NCBI RefSeq assembly: GCF_007197775.1
Contig: NZ_CP041638.1
Location: 496,001-560,000 of the forward strand
Direction of reading: 5' to 3'
Length of the DNA: 64,000 nucleotides
Source of the DNA: Thalassotalea sp. PS06
GTDB taxonomy: Bacteria; Pseudomonadota; Gammaproteobacteria; Enterobacterales; Alteromonadaceae
Position 1 is the first letter of the stretch. The number at the start of each line of letters is the position of its first letter. A model generated the notes under the pieces. The model did no database searches. It saw nothing but the letters and a program-made list of their open reading frames with translations, and was not told where the DNA came from. Both the position numbers and the translations under genes were made by a program. Positions 54,712 to 64,000 of the stretch are shown here, one piece after another.

Positions 54712-56073
54712 TTACTGGCCGAGCAACAAGGTTGCTGTGCCAAGAAATGCAAAGATACCGACCACATCAGTGACGGTGGTGAGAATCACACTTCCAGCTA
54801 ATGCTGGATCGATATTCATTCGTTTTAATAGAATAGGTACACTTACGCCCGCTACCCCGGCAGCCGTCAGGTTCATTAGCATAGCAAAGGCAATGATCCC
54901 GCCGAGCATTAAATCCTGTTTCCAAATAGCGACAATGCCGGCTACCAGAATCGCCCAGATTAGACCGTTAAGAAAACCAATCGCCAGCTCTTTGGTAAAT
55001 ATACTGCGGGCGTTGCTGTCACTGATATGGCCGAGTGCCATACCACGAATCACCAGGGTTAACGTCTGTCCACCGGCGACACCGCCCATGCTAGGTACAA
55101 GGGTGTTAAGTACTGCGAGAATCGCCATTTGTGCCAATATCCCCTCGAACATTGAAGACACGGCGACAGCCATTAAGGCCGTAACCAGATTGACGCCAAG
55201 CCATACAGAACGCTGCCTGGTACTCTTGAAAACCGGTGCAAAGGTATCTGCCTCATCGTCTAGACCGGCCATGCTCAACATCGAGTGTTCGGCGTCCTCA
55301 CGAATAATATCAATGACATCATCAATGGTGATACGGCCAAGCAAATGACCTTCTTCGTCTAGAACAGGGGCTGAAAACCAATCGTACCGTTCAAACAATG
55401 TCGCCACTTCGGTATCGGACATGTTTACCTGCACCGGAACCGTATTGTAGTCGGTGATATCGGCAATGGTTTGCTCCGGGCGAGCTGTCACCAAGTCGGC
55501 TAAGGAAACCGAGCCGATAAACTTATCGTTTCTTGATACCACGTAAAAGGAATCTGTCGCTTCTGGTAATTCACCTTTTAAGCGCAGATAACGAAGAATT
55601 ACGTCAATGGTGACATCCGGGCGCAGGGTAATGGTATCGGTATTCATGATACCGCCGGCGGTATCCTCATCGTAGGATAATGCCTGCTCAACCCGGGCTC
55701 GATCCTGGGAATCCATTGAGCGCAAAACTTCCTGATAAACCGCATCGGGTAAGGTGCGTAAAACCTCGGCTAAGTCATCGATGTCCATGCCTTCGGCAAC
55801 GGCGGCGACCTTTTCCGGGTCCATGCTTTTGAGAATGCCTTTACGAACTTCTTCAGAAAGTTCTTCGAGGATTTCACCGTGTAAATCAGGATCGACTAAT
55901 TGCCAAAGCAGGTTACGGGATTTTGATGTCGAGGATTCCAGTAACAGAGCAATATCGTAAGGAGGCATAGTCTGAAACATTTTTCGGACGTAAACGAACA
56001 TACCACTTTGTAGAGCGGTATTGATTTCCAAAAAACGTTGTTGACTAATTTCTTGCTCTGAAGTTTCTGGCAT
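54712..56073 (-). CDS. mgtE: Magnesium transporter MgtE
   Basis: A 453-residue Mg2+ channel. The cytosolic N domain (about 20-130) with repeated ILEELSEE/VLRTLPD segments and two CBS domains (about 135-260) sense magnesium and gate the channel; the C-terminal part has five helices. PSMGGVAGGQTLTL and the pore region GVPVPILLK-type segment (AGVSVPILLKRMNIDPA) are conserved. It follows npr by 146 bp. Length matches the family. Confidence 0.94.
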   Translation of the reverse strand: MPETSEQEISQQRFLEINTALQSGMFVYVRKMFQTMPPYDIALLLESSTSKSRNLLWQLVDPDLHGEILEELSEEVRKGILKSMDPEKVAAVAEGMDIDDLAEVLRTLPDAVYQEVLRSMDSQDRARVEQALSYDEDTAGGIMNTDTITLRPDVTIDVILRYLRLKGELPEATDSFYVVSRNDKFIGSVSLADLVTARPEQTIADITDYNTVPVQVNMSDTEVATLFERYDWFSAPVLDEEGHLLGRITIDDVIDIIREDAEHSMLSMAGLDDEADTFAPVFKSTRQRSVWLGVNLVTALMAVAVSSMFEGILAQMAILAVLNTLVPSMGGVAGGQTLTLVIRGMALGHISDSNARSIFTKELAIGFLNGLIWAILVAGIVAIWKQDLMLGGIIAFAMLMNLTAAGVAGVSVPILLKRMNIDPALAGSVILTTVTDVVGIFAFLGTATLLLGQ

Positions 56074-56219
56074 GAATCACCCTGAGCTGCGGTCTAACTT
56101 GTTGCTTTTCTGCGCAAAAGCGATCGATTAAAAATCTTAATGATTTTATTTAGTTGGTTAGGGCAAGTGTATCTTATGTTAACGAGATGTTCAGCTATTT
56201 TATGGTCGGAGCGGAATTT

Positions 56220-56495
56220 TTATTCCGGTTCGTCAAAACGATCGCTAAATAGCTGACAAACAGCCTGTAATGCTGCCTCTGCATCGTCACCTTCCGCAGT
56301 TACTAATACTTCTTTACCCTGGCTGCCGGTTAGCAGCATTAACGCCATTATCGAGTCGGCCTGAGCGTGTTTATCACCGAGTTGTAAGGTAATCGCAGCG
56401 CTAAACTTTTGGGTGAGTTTAGCTAGCTTCGTTGCTGCCCTTGCATGTAAACCCAGCTTGTTAACTATGGTGACTTTCTGCTGATATTTACTCAT
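56220..56495 (-). CDS. ptsO: Phosphocarrier NPr of the nitrogen PTS
   Basis: A 91-residue HPr-like phosphocarrier. KLGLHARAATKLAKL holds the active histidine (about residue 17), with SIMALMLLTGSQGKEVLV next. It passes phosphate from PtsP to PtsN (57.4 kb), regulating potassium transport and other functions, not sugar uptake. It overlaps rapZ by four bases. Confidence 0.93.
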   Translation of the reverse strand: MSKYQQKVTIVNKLGLHARAATKLAKLTQKFSAAITLQLGDKHAQADSIMALMLLTGSQGKEVLVTAEGDDAEAALQAVCQLFSDRFDEPE

Positions 56496-57340
56496 TTTTC
56501 ATTGAGATCCCGGTGCCGTATTTGCACATCATTTTCCTGCTTATCAAAATGCTTGGCGAGGGTTTCGGCAATATAAACACTGCGATGCTGTCCACCGGTA
56601 CAACCGATGGCAATAGTGAGGTAACTGCGGTTGTTACGCTCCAGATGCGGTAACCAGGTCATCAGGAAACTATTGATTTGCCATATGAACTTGGTGACGA
56701 TCGGTTGACTGGCAAAGAAATCTTTTACTTCCTGATCTGCGCCGGTTTTATGCTTGAGGTCTTGTTCCCAAAATGGGTTAGGCAGGAATCGCCCATCGAA
56801 GACAAAATCGGCATCATTAGGTACACCGTTTTTAAAACCAAAGGATTCAAAGACAATAACCATATTTCCGGTCTTTGAACCAAGCACCCGCTCGCGAACA
56901 ATATCTGCAAGTTGATGGGGGGTAAGCATTGAGGTATCAATATACAGATCGGTGCGTTCGGCGACAGGTTCGAGAAGGGTTTTCTCCATTTCAATCGCCT
57001 GATCAAGAGCCATATCTTTCTTGATCAATGGATGTAGGCGGCGGGTTTCGCTATAGCGGCGAATCAATTCATCATCATCGGCGTCGAGATAAAGGACGTT
57101 GAGTTCAACGGTATTTGGCAGGTAATTGATAATTTCCCGGGCGTCTTCTGGGTTACTTGGTAAGTTACGCACATCGAGAGACACCGCTACTTTATCGTAA
57201 TCGTTGATTACCGTATGGGTTAATGCCGGTAACAGGTTTACCGGTATATTATCGACACAGTAATAACCAAGATCTTCAAGTACTCGCAATGCAACGGACT
57301 TACCTGAACCTGAACGGCCACTGACGATTAGCAATTTCAT
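56492..57340 (-). CDS. rapZ: RNase adapter protein RapZ
   Basis: A 282-residue nucleotide-binding protein that, in E. coli, targets the GlmZ sRNA to RNase E, tuning GlcN6P synthesis. The Walker A motif GRSGSGKS is near residues 7-14. IAIGCTGGQHRSVYIAE near the C-terminus is the conserved signature, and FESFGFKNGVP, DGRFLPNPFW lie between. Length equals E. coli RapZ (284). Part of the rpoN downstream cluster. Confidence 0.96.
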   Translation of the reverse strand: MKLLIVSGRSGSGKSVALRVLEDLGYYCVDNIPVNLLPALTHTVINDYDKVAVSLDVRNLPSNPEDAREIINYLPNTVELNVLYLDADDDELIRRYSETRRLHPLIKKDMALDQAIEMEKTLLEPVAERTDLYIDTSMLTPHQLADIVRERVLGSKTGNMVIVFESFGFKNGVPNDADFVFDGRFLPNPFWEQDLKHKTGADQEVKDFFASQPIVTKFIWQINSFLMTWLPHLERNNRSYLTIAIGCTGGQHRSVYIAETLAKHFDKQENDVQIRHRDLNEK

Positions 57341-57350
57341 TGAAGCTTCC

Positions 57351-57806
57351 TTAGTCTTCCTGACCCGTGGCTATCTTAAATAATTGCTCGGAGCTTTTAC
57401 ACCGACGCAAGCGCTTAGCATTGCTTTTATCCCCAAGAAAAGCAGCAATGGCTGCCAGGGTTTGCAAATGTTGCTGGCAATGGTCTTCGGGAACGAAAAG
57501 CGCAAAGAAAATATCTACAGGTTGGTCGTCAATTGCATCAAACGAAACCGGTTTTTCGGTCGTCACTAAAACGGCAATGATTTGCTGATGCTGCTGTAAG
57601 CGCCCATGGGGAATTGCGATACCTTTACCAATACCTGTACTGGACAGCTTTTCCCGGGCAACCAAGGCGTTTAATAATTCTTTTTCCGTGGCATTTTTAA
57701 ACGCATTTGCCGCGATTCGACTAATTTGTTGTAGCACACCCTTTTTACTGGTTCCCGGTACTGCACACACAGTACAGTCCGGGGATAATAATTGTTCTAA
57801 TTTCAT
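57351..57806 (-). CDS. ptsN: Nitrogen-PTS EIIA component PtsN
   Basis: A 151-residue EIIA-Ntr domain. The phosphorylated histidine is in GKGIAIPHGRL (about residue 68). LSSTGIGKGIAIPHGRLQQ and FALFVPEDHCQQHLQTLA identify the fructose-type EIIA. It links phosphoenolpyruvate status to potassium and nitrogen control and lies 12 bp from hpf. Confidence 0.95.
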   Translation of the reverse strand: MKLEQLLSPDCTVCAVPGTSKKGVLQQISRIAANAFKNATEKELLNALVAREKLSSTGIGKGIAIPHGRLQQHQQIIAVLVTTEKPVSFDAIDDQPVDIFFALFVPEDHCQQHLQTLAAIAAFLGDKSNAKRLRRCKSSEQLFKIATGQED

Positions 57807-57818
57807 TGGGTTATATAG

Positions 57819-58106
57819 TTAATGTTTCGATATTTTTTCTTTGTGTTTAATCACTTGCCGATCGAGTTTGTCGATTAAGCTATCTATCGCGGCATACATA
57901 TCCTGATGTTCTGAGGAAGCGTGGATTTCGCCACCATTTACATTGACGGTGGCTTCGGCAATTTGCTGGAGTTTTTCGACGGTCAGTACCACATAGACAT
58001 TATTTATGTGGTCAAAATGTCGCTCTAGCTTTTCAAATTTACTATCCACAAATCCTTTTAAAGAGTCCGTAATCTCAACATGGTGACCTGACAAATTAAT
58101 TTGCAT
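57819..58106 (-). CDS. hpf: Ribosome hibernation promoting factor HPF
   Basis: A 95-residue short HPF/YfiA-family protein that binds the 30S decoding site and promotes 100S dimers in stationary phase. MQINLSGHHVEITDSLKGFVDSKFEKLERHF is the conserved start. Length matches E. coli HPF (95). Between rpoN (29 bp) and ptsN, the standard position. Confidence 0.95.
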   Translation of the reverse strand: MQINLSGHHVEITDSLKGFVDSKFEKLERHFDHINNVYVVLTVEKLQQIAEATVNVNGGEIHASSEHQDMYAAIDSLIDKLDRQVIKHKEKISKH

Positions 58107-58135
58107 TTTTCGGCTCCTCAGAACGGTTTTGGCTG

Positions 58136-59605
58136 TTAAAGTAAGCTCTTCCTCTGATTTGAGGGCGGGATTGCCAAGGATTCCCGATATTTAGCAATAG
58201 TTCGACGGGCGACATTAATGCCTTGATCGGCAAGAAGGTCGGCAATTTTACTATCGCTTAGTGGCTTACTTGGTATTTCTGCATCCACCATTTTTTTAAT
58301 CAGTGCCCTGATCGCAGTGGATGAACATTCGCCGCCATTTTCAGTACTGACATGGCTGGAGAAGAAATATTTTAATTCGAAAATGCCCCGTGGGGTGTGC
58401 ATGTATTTTTGAGTGGTAACCCGGGAAATGGTTGATTCGTGCATATCAACGGCTTCGGCGATGTCATTCAGGACCATAGGGCGCATGGCCTCTGGACCAT
58501 ATTCAAAAAATGCCTGTTGTTGCTGAACGATACAATTGGAGACTTTCAGCAAGGTATCATTACGTGATTCCAGGCTTTTGATGAACCATTTCGCTTCTTG
58601 TAAATGAGAACGAATAAATTGACTATCACTGGAAGATGTTGAGCGGGCAAGGGCTGCATATTGGTTATTGATTGCCAGTTTTGGCGCACTGTCAGCGTTT
58701 AGCTCTACCACCCAGCGGCCACCTTTTTTAAACACGCTAACATCTGGGATAACATATTGGTCGTCACTTTCATTAATGACATCACCCGGCCGCGGGTTTA
58801 AAGAATGGATTAGACGCATGGTCTCTTTGAGTTGTGGCTCTTTGAGCTTGGTTTTGCGCATGATTTGTCGAAAATCGCGTATCGCCAATAAATCGATATA
58901 CTTATCGATTAGCATTTTCGCTTCTTCCAGATAAGGGGTATCTTTGGCAAATTGATTCAACTGGATAATCAGGCACTCTGCAATTGAGCGAGCCCCAACA
59001 CCGATAGGATCAAACATATTGATACGTTTAAGTACCGCCTCAACTTCATCAAGCTCGACCTCATCATTGCCCAGGCTTTCTAATACATCTTCACTGCTGA
59101 TGGTCAAATAACCTTTATCGTCAATGGCATCAATGATGGCAATGGCGATGGATTTATCGGTTTCAGAAAATGGGGTTAGTTCCATTTGCCACAGCAGGTG
59201 GTCTTGAATTGAATCTTTGGTCTCACCCTGAAAAACGTAACTGTCATCTGCAGGCTGGGAACTTGCGGACGAAACCGAGGCACTATAAGAATCTTCCCAT
59301 TGTGAATCGGTAGGTAATTCTTCAGGGATATTGTCGGTTTTCAGGGCATCACTGGTAGAGATTTCGTCGCCTTCGCCATTGACGTTACTGCTTGCTTCAA
59401 GCGAGTCAAGATTATTTGTTTCAGAATTGTCACTGTCAGCATTCAGGCTTGATTCGTCGACTTCCAGCAACGGGTTGCTATCCAGGGCTTCCTGGATTTC
59501 CTGTTGCAGGTCAAGCGTCGATAGTTGCAGCAACTTGATCGCTTGCTGCAACTGCGGCGTCATGGTTAAGTGTTGCCCCATTCGGAGCTGGAGACTGGGT
59601 CTCAT
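58136..59605 (-). CDS. rpoN: RNA polymerase sigma-54 factor RpoN
   Basis: A 489-residue sigma-54. Region I is Gln/Leu-rich ([29 protein letters not shown]); an acidic region II follows (about 45-120). The core-binding domain and a helix-turn-helix lead to the RpoN box, [13 protein letters not shown]. It directs transcription at -24/-12 promoters with enhancer-binding ATPases. Length agrees (E. coli 477). Preceded by lptB, 52 bp upstream, as is standard. Confidence 0.97.
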   Translation of the reverse strand: MRPSLQLRMGQHLTMTPQLQQAIKLLQLSTLDLQQEIQEALDSNPLLEVDESSLNADSDNSETNNLDSLEASSNVNGEGDEISTSDALKTDNIPEELPTDSQWEDSYSASVSSASSQPADDSYVFQGETKDSIQDHLLWQMELTPFSETDKSIAIAIIDAIDDKGYLTISSEDVLESLGNDEVELDEVEAVLKRINMFDPIGVGARSIAECLIIQLNQFAKDTPYLEEAKMLIDKYIDLLAIRDFRQIMRKTKLKEPQLKETMRLIHSLNPRPGDVINESDDQYVIPDVSVFKKGGRWVVELNADSAPKLAINNQYAALARSTSSSDSQFIRSHLQEAKWFIKSLESRNDTLLKVSNCIVQQQQAFFEYGPEAMRPMVLNDIAEAVDMHESTISRVTTQKYMHTPRGIFELKYFFSSHVSTENGGECSSTAIRALIKKMVDAEIPSKPLSDSKIADLLADQGINVARRTIAKYRESLAIPPSNQRKSLL

Positions 59606-59657
59606 CTGAGTCTACTTACTTCTTCCAATAATCAAAATTTATGTCTTCCGTATTTAA

Positions 59658-60386
59658 CTATAGCGTGAATTTCTCACCTAGATAGACATCGCGTACTTGC
59701 TGGTTACTCAATACTTGTTCGGCGTTTCCTTCGGCGATCAATTCGCCGCGACTAACAATATAAGCATGTTCGCAAACATCGAGAGTTTCACGGACGTTAT
59801 GGTCAGTAATGAGTACACCAATACCGCGTTGCTTTAAGTGCAGAATAATTTTCTTGATATCGCTAACGGAGATAGGGTCGACACCCGCAAAGGGTTCGTC
59901 CAGGAGAATAAAGTGCGGGTCAGCCGCTAAAGCTCGCGCAATTTCTACGCGTCTACGTTCCCCGCCAGACAAACTTTGCCCTGTATTATCAATAATATGA
60001 CCTATATTAAACTCTTCAACCAGGCTTTCCAGTTTTTCTTCACGACCATCATTATCTAAATCTTTTCGAGTCTGTAATATTGCCATGATGTTGTCGCGCA
60101 CCGAGAGTTTGCGAAAAATTGATGCTTCCTGGGGCAGGTAACCTATACCTTGCCGCGCTCTTTCATGCATCGGCAAAAGTGTCAGGTCTTCCTCATCGAG
60201 AGTAACGGAACCGGAATCACTGGGAACCAGACCTACAATCATATAGAACGACGTTGTTTTTCCGGCACCATTTGGACCAAGCAATCCAACCACCTGGCCG
60301 GCACTCACCGCGAGGCTCACATCTTTAACCACCTGACGATTTTTATAGGATTTTGCCAGGTGACGGGCTTCTAAACGATTTGCCAC
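59658..60386 (-). CDS. lptB: LPS export ABC transporter ATPase LptB
   Basis: A 242-residue ATPase powering LPS extraction by LptB2FG. I chose the GTG at 60386 ([19 protein letters not shown]), with a GAGGAG site just upstream and E. coli LptB at 241 residues; the longer ATG at 60455 would overlap lptA by 68 bp. Walker [11 protein letters not shown], the signature [15 protein letters not shown] and Walker [14 protein letters not shown] are intact. The start lies 1 bp after the lptA stop. Confidence 0.97.
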   Translation of the reverse strand: MANRLEARHLAKSYKNRQVVKDVSLAVSAGQVVGLLGPNGAGKTTSFYMIVGLVPSDSGSVTLDEEDLTLLPMHERARQGIGYLPQEASIFRKLSVRDNIMAILQTRKDLDNDGREEKLESLVEEFNIGHIIDNTGQSLSGGERRRVEIARALAADPHFILLDEPFAGVDPISVSDIKKIILHLKQRGIGVLITDHNVRETLDVCEHAYIVSRGELIAEGNAEQVLSNQQVRDVYLGEKFTL

Positions 60387-60387
60387 G

Positions 60388-61005
60388 CTATTGCTCCTCA
60401 CCTGACTCAGTGTTCTGCTGTTGTTCTTCGTTCTGCTCTGGCTGTTGCTGTTCATCTTCAGGTTGTTGTTCGCTACCTGACTTTTGCGGCTCGTCCTTTT
60501 TCTCTGGTTGCAAAATGGTGGTCACCGTATCATCAAGACTTTCTGCTGTGAGTTGTTCTGTCACCATGTTGTAGGTAATGATGTCACCTTGAACCATGCT
60601 GCCTTCCTGGCTCACTTTAGCATTACCTTTGATAACCAGGGTATTGGTGCTGGGTGTATAGGTAATTTCCTCCGCTTCGATTTCGATCAGTTTGCCGTCA
60701 TCCAGACGCTGACTAAAGCGGGTTGGTTCACCCTTGGCCTGATAACTTTTATTCTGCGTTTTCGGGTCGTTGACAACCTGAACAACGTCAGCGGTAATGG
60801 TAAGGCTACCCTGGGTTATTTTTACATCATCGAGGTACCTAGCGATTTTATTCTTCAAATCGCTGGCCTGACGTTTGGCCTGAATTACCACTTCCTGTTC
60901 AAAGTCGGATTGCGCACCGTGTGCTGAAGGCATCAGCACAACAAGGGATAATAACAGGGACCAAAGTGGTTTATTGATTCTTGTAGATGGTTTGTACATG
61001 TTCAT
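60388..61005 (-). CDS. lptA: LPS periplasmic bridge protein LptA
   Basis: A 205-residue periplasmic protein that stacks between LptC and LptD to carry LPS across the periplasm. The signal peptide ends at AHGAQ (about residue 31). The jellyroll core shows [38 protein letters not shown]. The last 40 residues are Gln/Glu-rich and low-complexity, longer than in E. coli LptA (185). It overlaps the lptC end by about 35 bp. Confidence 0.94.
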   Translation of the reverse strand: MNMYKPSTRINKPLWSLLLSLVVLMPSAHGAQSDFEQEVVIQAKRQASDLKNKIARYLDDVKITQGSLTITADVVQVVNDPKTQNKSYQAKGEPTRFSQRLDDGKLIEIEAEEITYTPSTNTLVIKGNAKVSQEGSMVQGDIITYNMVTEQLTAESLDDTVTTILQPEKKDEPQKSGSEQQPEDEQQQPEQNEEQQQNTESGEEQ

Positions 61006-61531
61006 TTATTGTCATCTTTGTCGTGTCGATATCGACGAACAGTCCGGACCCATACATAGTAAAATCACGACCTTTGATCATGATGGTCTGATCCGAGCTA
61101 ATAGTATTGTTAATTAAATCTAACTGTAACGCTTTTGAGTGGATTTCTGAAATAAAGTTGTCACCCTGGTCGGCAACCGCTCTGACCCGGCGTTGAAGCA
61201 GCAATTCCTGATTGGAGATTAACTTACCTTCAATTGCAGAAATATTCCAAGGTGTCGTGCCATCATTTGGATATAAGGTATAAGAAGGATGCTTAAACAA
61301 AGTCTCTTCGCTGTTGGCGTAATGACTCATTTGCTCCGCATAAATGGTATGACTCAGGTTACCATCACTATCAAACTTACTGGTCTGTAAATCATTAGCG
61401 ATAAAATCGGGCTTTTCTTCATCAGTTGCCAATAGAGCATCAAGCATATTGGCGTTTTGCCATTGCATATATCCGTAAATACCCAGGGCGATCACGAAAA
61501 TTAATGTTGAAATGGCGTGTGTACGGGTCAT
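60971..61531 (-). CDS. lptC: LPS export protein LptC
   Basis: A 186-residue bitopic inner-membrane protein with one helix near residues 6-23 and a periplasmic LptA-like jellyroll (PDFIANDLQTSKFDSDGNLSHTIYAEQMSHY). It accepts LPS from LptB2FG and hands it to LptA. Length fits (E. coli 191). The start overlaps the kdsC stop by four bases. Confidence 0.93.
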   Translation of the reverse strand: MTRTHAISTLIFVIALGIYGYMQWQNANMLDALLATDEEKPDFIANDLQTSKFDSDGNLSHTIYAEQMSHYANSEETLFKHPSYTLYPNDGTTPWNISAIEGKLISNQELLLQRRVRAVADQGDNFISEIHSKALQLDLINNTISSDQTIMIKGRDFTMYGSGLFVDIDTTKMTINEHVQTIYKNQ

Positions 61532-62088
61532 TGACTTTTTCCTATCACCGAAGCACTTACCCCTTTTGCCTGGATGATTAAATCACAAAGCTCGCGGACA
61601 GCGCCGCACCCACCATTTAAAAAGGTGATGTAGTTAGCGTGCTGACTCACCAGTGGGTGGGCATCGCTAACCGCAACGCCTAGCGCCGCTTCGATAATGC
61701 AAGGCATATCTGGAACATCATCACCGATGTATGCGACTTGATCCATGGATACCTTACAGGTTTCCATAATTTTCTTCATCGCCGGAAGCTTATCTTCTTC
61801 TCCCTGTACCAGATGTTTTACGCCCAAGTTGGTCATACGATTGGTTACGATATTTGAAGTTCGTCCAGTGATTATAGCAACTTCAACCCCGGCTTTTTGC
61901 AATGCTTTGATACCAAACCCGTCTTTGGTATTGAAGCATTTCAGTTCTTCGCCGTCATTACCTAAATAAATGCGTCCATCGGAAAAAACGCCGTCTACAT
62001 CGCACACCAGCAATTTGATCTTACTGGCAATCTTTAAAATTCTGCTTTCAACCGGTCCATATAAGGTATCGGTTTGCGATCCAGCCAT
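61528..62088 (-). CDS. kdsC: 3-deoxy-D-manno-octulosonate 8-phosphate phosphatase KdsC
   Basis: A 186-residue HAD phosphatase that makes Kdo from Kdo-8-phosphate. HAD motif I is LLVCDVDGVFSDG (nucleophile and acid D), motif II VAIITGRTS and motif IV YIGDDVPDMPCI. Length equals E. coli (188). It lies 2 bp from kdsD and overlaps lptC. Confidence 0.96.
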   Translation of the reverse strand: MAGSQTDTLYGPVESRILKIASKIKLLVCDVDGVFSDGRIYLGNDGEELKCFNTKDGFGIKALQKAGVEVAIITGRTSNIVTNRMTNLGVKHLVQGEEDKLPAMKKIMETCKVSMDQVAYIGDDVPDMPCIIEAALGVAVSDAHPLVSQHANYITFLNGGCGAVRELCDLIIQAKGVSASVIGKSQ

Positions 62089-62090
62089 GT

Positions 62091-63065
62091 TTACAAAACT
62101 CCTGCTTTTAAAATATCGTGCATGTTCATTGCACCTGTTGGACGCTGTTGCTCATCGACAATGATTAAGCCATTGATTCTTTTATCTTCCATCATTTTCA
62201 ACGCCTGAGCGGCAAGCATATCCTGTTTAGCAACAATTGGATTTTTAGTCATTACCTCAACGATGGTATCGGAATGGATGTTTACATCGGTTTCGAGAAT
62301 ACGCCGCAAATCACCATCTGTAAATAAACCAACCAGAACCCCTTCGGAATTTATTATCGCGGTCATGCCCAGACCTTTTTCTGACATTTCCAATAATGCT
62401 TCCTTGATACTTGCTTGTTCTCGAACAACCGGTAACCGCTCTTTGGTATGCATGATATCGATTAAGCGTAATAATAACCGTTTCCCTAAACTGCCACCTG
62501 GGTGGGATAAGGCGAAATCGTCAGCGCTGAATCCTTTAGCATTTAATAGTGCTACCGCTATAGCATCGCCCATTACTAATGTCGCCGTGGTACTCGAAGT
62601 CGGCGCCAATCCGAGCGGACAAGCTTCTTTAGGTACGCTGATACAGATATGCTCGTCTGCAAGGGTTGCCAAAGTTGACGAAGGATTAGACGTCATGGCA
62701 ATGATATTACAGCCAATACGTTTTAATACCGGCATTATTGCCAGCACTTCATTAGTGCGCCCAGAATTGGAGATCGCCAACACCACGTCGTCACTGGTTA
62801 TCATCCCCAGGTCACCATGACTGGCTTCACCCGGGTGTACAAAAAATGCCGGAGTGCCTGTGCTCGCCAACGTCGCGGCAATTTTGCCACCAATGTGCCC
62901 GGATTTACCCATGCCAATAACGATAACCCGCCCGCGGGTTTTAAAAATCAACTGGCAGGCATTGGCGAAACGCTCGTCAATGTATTGATCCAGGTTAGCA
63001 ACGGCCTCTTGCTCTATGGCAATGACCTGCTTTGCGAGCTCAATAAATTCGTTATTAGACGTCAT
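62091..63065 (-). CDS. kdsD: D-arabinose-5-phosphate isomerase KdsD
   Basis: A 324-residue isomerase converting ribulose-5-phosphate to arabinose-5-phosphate, the first step of Kdo synthesis. An N-terminal SIS domain (VIGMGKSGHIGGKIAATLAS, FFVHPGEASHGDLGMI) is followed by two CBS domains (about 205-324). Length matches E. coli KdsD (328). Confidence 0.95.
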   Translation of the reverse strand: MTSNNEFIELAKQVIAIEQEAVANLDQYIDERFANACQLIFKTRGRVIVIGMGKSGHIGGKIAATLASTGTPAFFVHPGEASHGDLGMITSDDVVLAISNSGRTNEVLAIMPVLKRIGCNIIAMTSNPSSTLATLADEHICISVPKEACPLGLAPTSSTTATLVMGDAIAVALLNAKGFSADDFALSHPGGSLGKRLLLRLIDIMHTKERLPVVREQASIKEALLEMSEKGLGMTAIINSEGVLVGLFTDGDLRRILETDVNIHSDTIVEVMTKNPIVAKQDMLAAQALKMMEDKRINGLIIVDEQQRPTGAMNMHDILKAGVL

Positions 63066-63089
63066 ATGGATTCCTTATTCGGCCATTAT

Positions 63090-64000
63090 CTATGCCATCT
63101 GGGAAAAAATCAGATATTGATAGAATATAAACGCGGCAACTAGTATACCGCCTTCAATGCGTCGAATAACAAATTTACCCTTTAAACTGAAACAAAGGAA
63201 GAATAAAAGTAGGGTAAGCCCCATCATATAAGGTACATCGCGACTGGCAACCTGTGGATCTACATCACCTGGTGAGAGGAGTCCAGGAATTGCCAGTACG
63301 GCGAGAATATTAAAGATATTTGAACCAATGATATTGCCTAGTGCCAGGTCATCCTCTTTCTTGATGATACTGACGACACTAGCCGCTAATTCAGGCAAAC
63401 TGGTGCCAATAGCGATGATGGTCAAGCCGATGACCAAATCACTAACGCCAAAATCCTTGGCGATACTAGTGGCCGAATCTACCAGAAAGTTTGCGCTCAA
63501 GGGGAGCAATGTCATCCCAAGGATAAGCCAGAACAAAGCTGCCATCGTGCCAACGTCTTCGGGTATTTCCGAAACTGCGTCAGCTAGCATTGGATCTTTG
63601 TCTCGCTCTTCTTTGCTCTGACGCAAGGAAATGATTACCAACACGGTGATAAACAGAATGAACCCTATCAATAGTGCCAGACCCTCAGCAAAACTGAAAT
63701 AAAGGTTATAAAGCATCACGCTGGCGAAAAAGGTAACGATAAGTAGGAGCGGGATTTCTCGTTTTAGGGTTGAAGAAGAAACCAGAAGAGGTTTACATAT
63801 TGCGGTTATACCCAATACCAATGCGATATTGGTAATATTCGAACCAATGGCGTTACCTATTGCGGTATCCGGTGCTCCCTGCAGGGCTGCCGTTGCCGCT
63901 ACAACCATTTCCGGAGCGGAAGAGCCCATTGCCACAATGGTTAAGCCGATAATCATCGGCGCGATTCCTAAATTTCTGGCGACCGAAGCTGCGCCATAGA
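63090..64000 (-). CDS. yrbG: Calcium/sodium antiporter YrbG (cut by window end)
   Basis: A CaCA-family cation/Ca2+ exchanger, partial. The frame is open to the last base (upstream residues GAASVARNLGIAP precede MIIGLTIVAMGSSAPEM), so the N-terminal 20 or so residues lie outside the window. The two alpha repeats with GxxxPE (SSAPEMVVA) and GTSLPELAAS, and GSNITNIALVLG and GSNIFNILAVL, are diagnostic. About ten helices. The gene heads the kdsD-kdsC-lptCAB cluster, as in E. coli. Confidence 0.93.
   Translation of the reverse strand, partial: YGAASVARNLGIAPMIIGLTIVAMGSSAPEMVVAATAALQGAPDTAIGNAIGSNITNIALVLGITAICKPLLVSSSTLKREIPLLLIVTFFASVMLYNLYFSFAEGLALLIGFILFITVLVIISLRQSKEERDKDPMLADAVSEIPEDVGTMAALFWLILGMTLLPLSANFLVDSATSIAKDFGVSDLVIGLTIIAIGTSLPELAASVVSIIKKEDDLALGNIIGSNIFNILAVLAIPGLLSPGDVDPQVASRDVPYMMGLTLLLFFLCFSLKGKFVIRRIEGGILVAAFIFYQYLIFSQMA

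Noticed and set aside
54695..55348. 217-residue plus-strand ORF opposite mgtE
   Set aside because: It lies wholly antisense to the well-supported mgtE and its composition is that of a shadow frame.
62263..62820. 185-residue plus-strand ORF opposite kdsD
   Set aside because: Antisense shadow of the SIS/CBS protein; no ribosome site and no recognisable domain.

Overview
This 64 kb window looks like the chromosome of a marine gammaproteobacterium of the order Alteromonadales, probably near Colwelliaceae/Thalassotalea. The reasons are gammaproteobacterial gene neighbourhoods (rnr-rlmB...rpsF-priB-rpsR-rplI; mreBCD-maf-rng-yhdP-nit-tldD; the yrbG-kdsD-kdsC-lptCAB-rpoN-hpf-ptsN-rapZ-npr cluster), moderate GC, frequent TTG/GTG starts, and small terminal-inverted-repeat elements with TAATACCAAT...ATTGGTATAA ends. 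The genus is an inference. No rRNA, tRNA, CRISPR array, transposase or integrase was seen.

Layout. 0.2-9.3 kb: secreted zinc metalloprotease, mpl, ubiX, a 269-bp MITE-like element, a secreted beta-propeller/amidohydrolase fusion, and ssb. 9.5-14.4 kb: a TonB-dependent siderophore receptor behind a probable Fur box, a membrane-protein/cardiolipin-synthase pair, a frameshifted soxR pseudogene and a small conserved protein. 14.5-22.3 kb: anmK overlapping an M23 endopeptidase gene, divergent tyrS, a DUF4136 lipoprotein, rraB, a TRIC/YicG channel, a rhodanese lipoprotein, mtnN and an all-alpha dUTPase. 22.3-28.3 kb: an XRE regulator divergent from a secreted Gly/Ala-rich protein and a DUF2145-like protein, a dicarboxylate symporter, yaiI, a CAP-domain protein and a cytochrome b561/b562 pair. 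28.6-31.9 kb: rnr and rlmB.

31.9-37.8 kb is the accessory part. A DUF2235 hydrolase and six small, mostly unrecognised ORFs separate rlmB from rpsF, which are usually close together. This stretch holds one well-formed integron attC site, one decayed attC, a repeated GAGCGATCTGCAG-type spacer motif, and a gene-free block (37118-37757) of direct repeats and ladders of short hairpins whose arms vary while the spacers stay constant. No integrase is present in the window, so it resembles an integrase-less cassette remnant.

37.8-39.4 kb: the S6-PriB-S18-L9 ribosomal operon with a strong promoter. The conserved acidic tail of S6 lies in the -1 frame. 39.6-56.1 kb: a PLP-dependent deaminase-like gene, mreBCD (cell shape), maf, rng, yhdP (envelope lipid transport), nit, tldD, darP/yjgA, pmbA and mgtE. 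56.2-64 kb, minus strand: nitrogen-PTS genes, rapZ, hpf, rpoN, then the LPS genes (lptBAC, kdsC, kdsD) and a Ca/Na exchanger gene cut by the window end. Envelope work dominates: peptidoglycan recycling (mpl, anmK), peptidoglycan cleavage (M23), shape (mreBCD), Kdo synthesis and LPS export (kdsCD, lptABC) and phospholipids (cls, yhdP).
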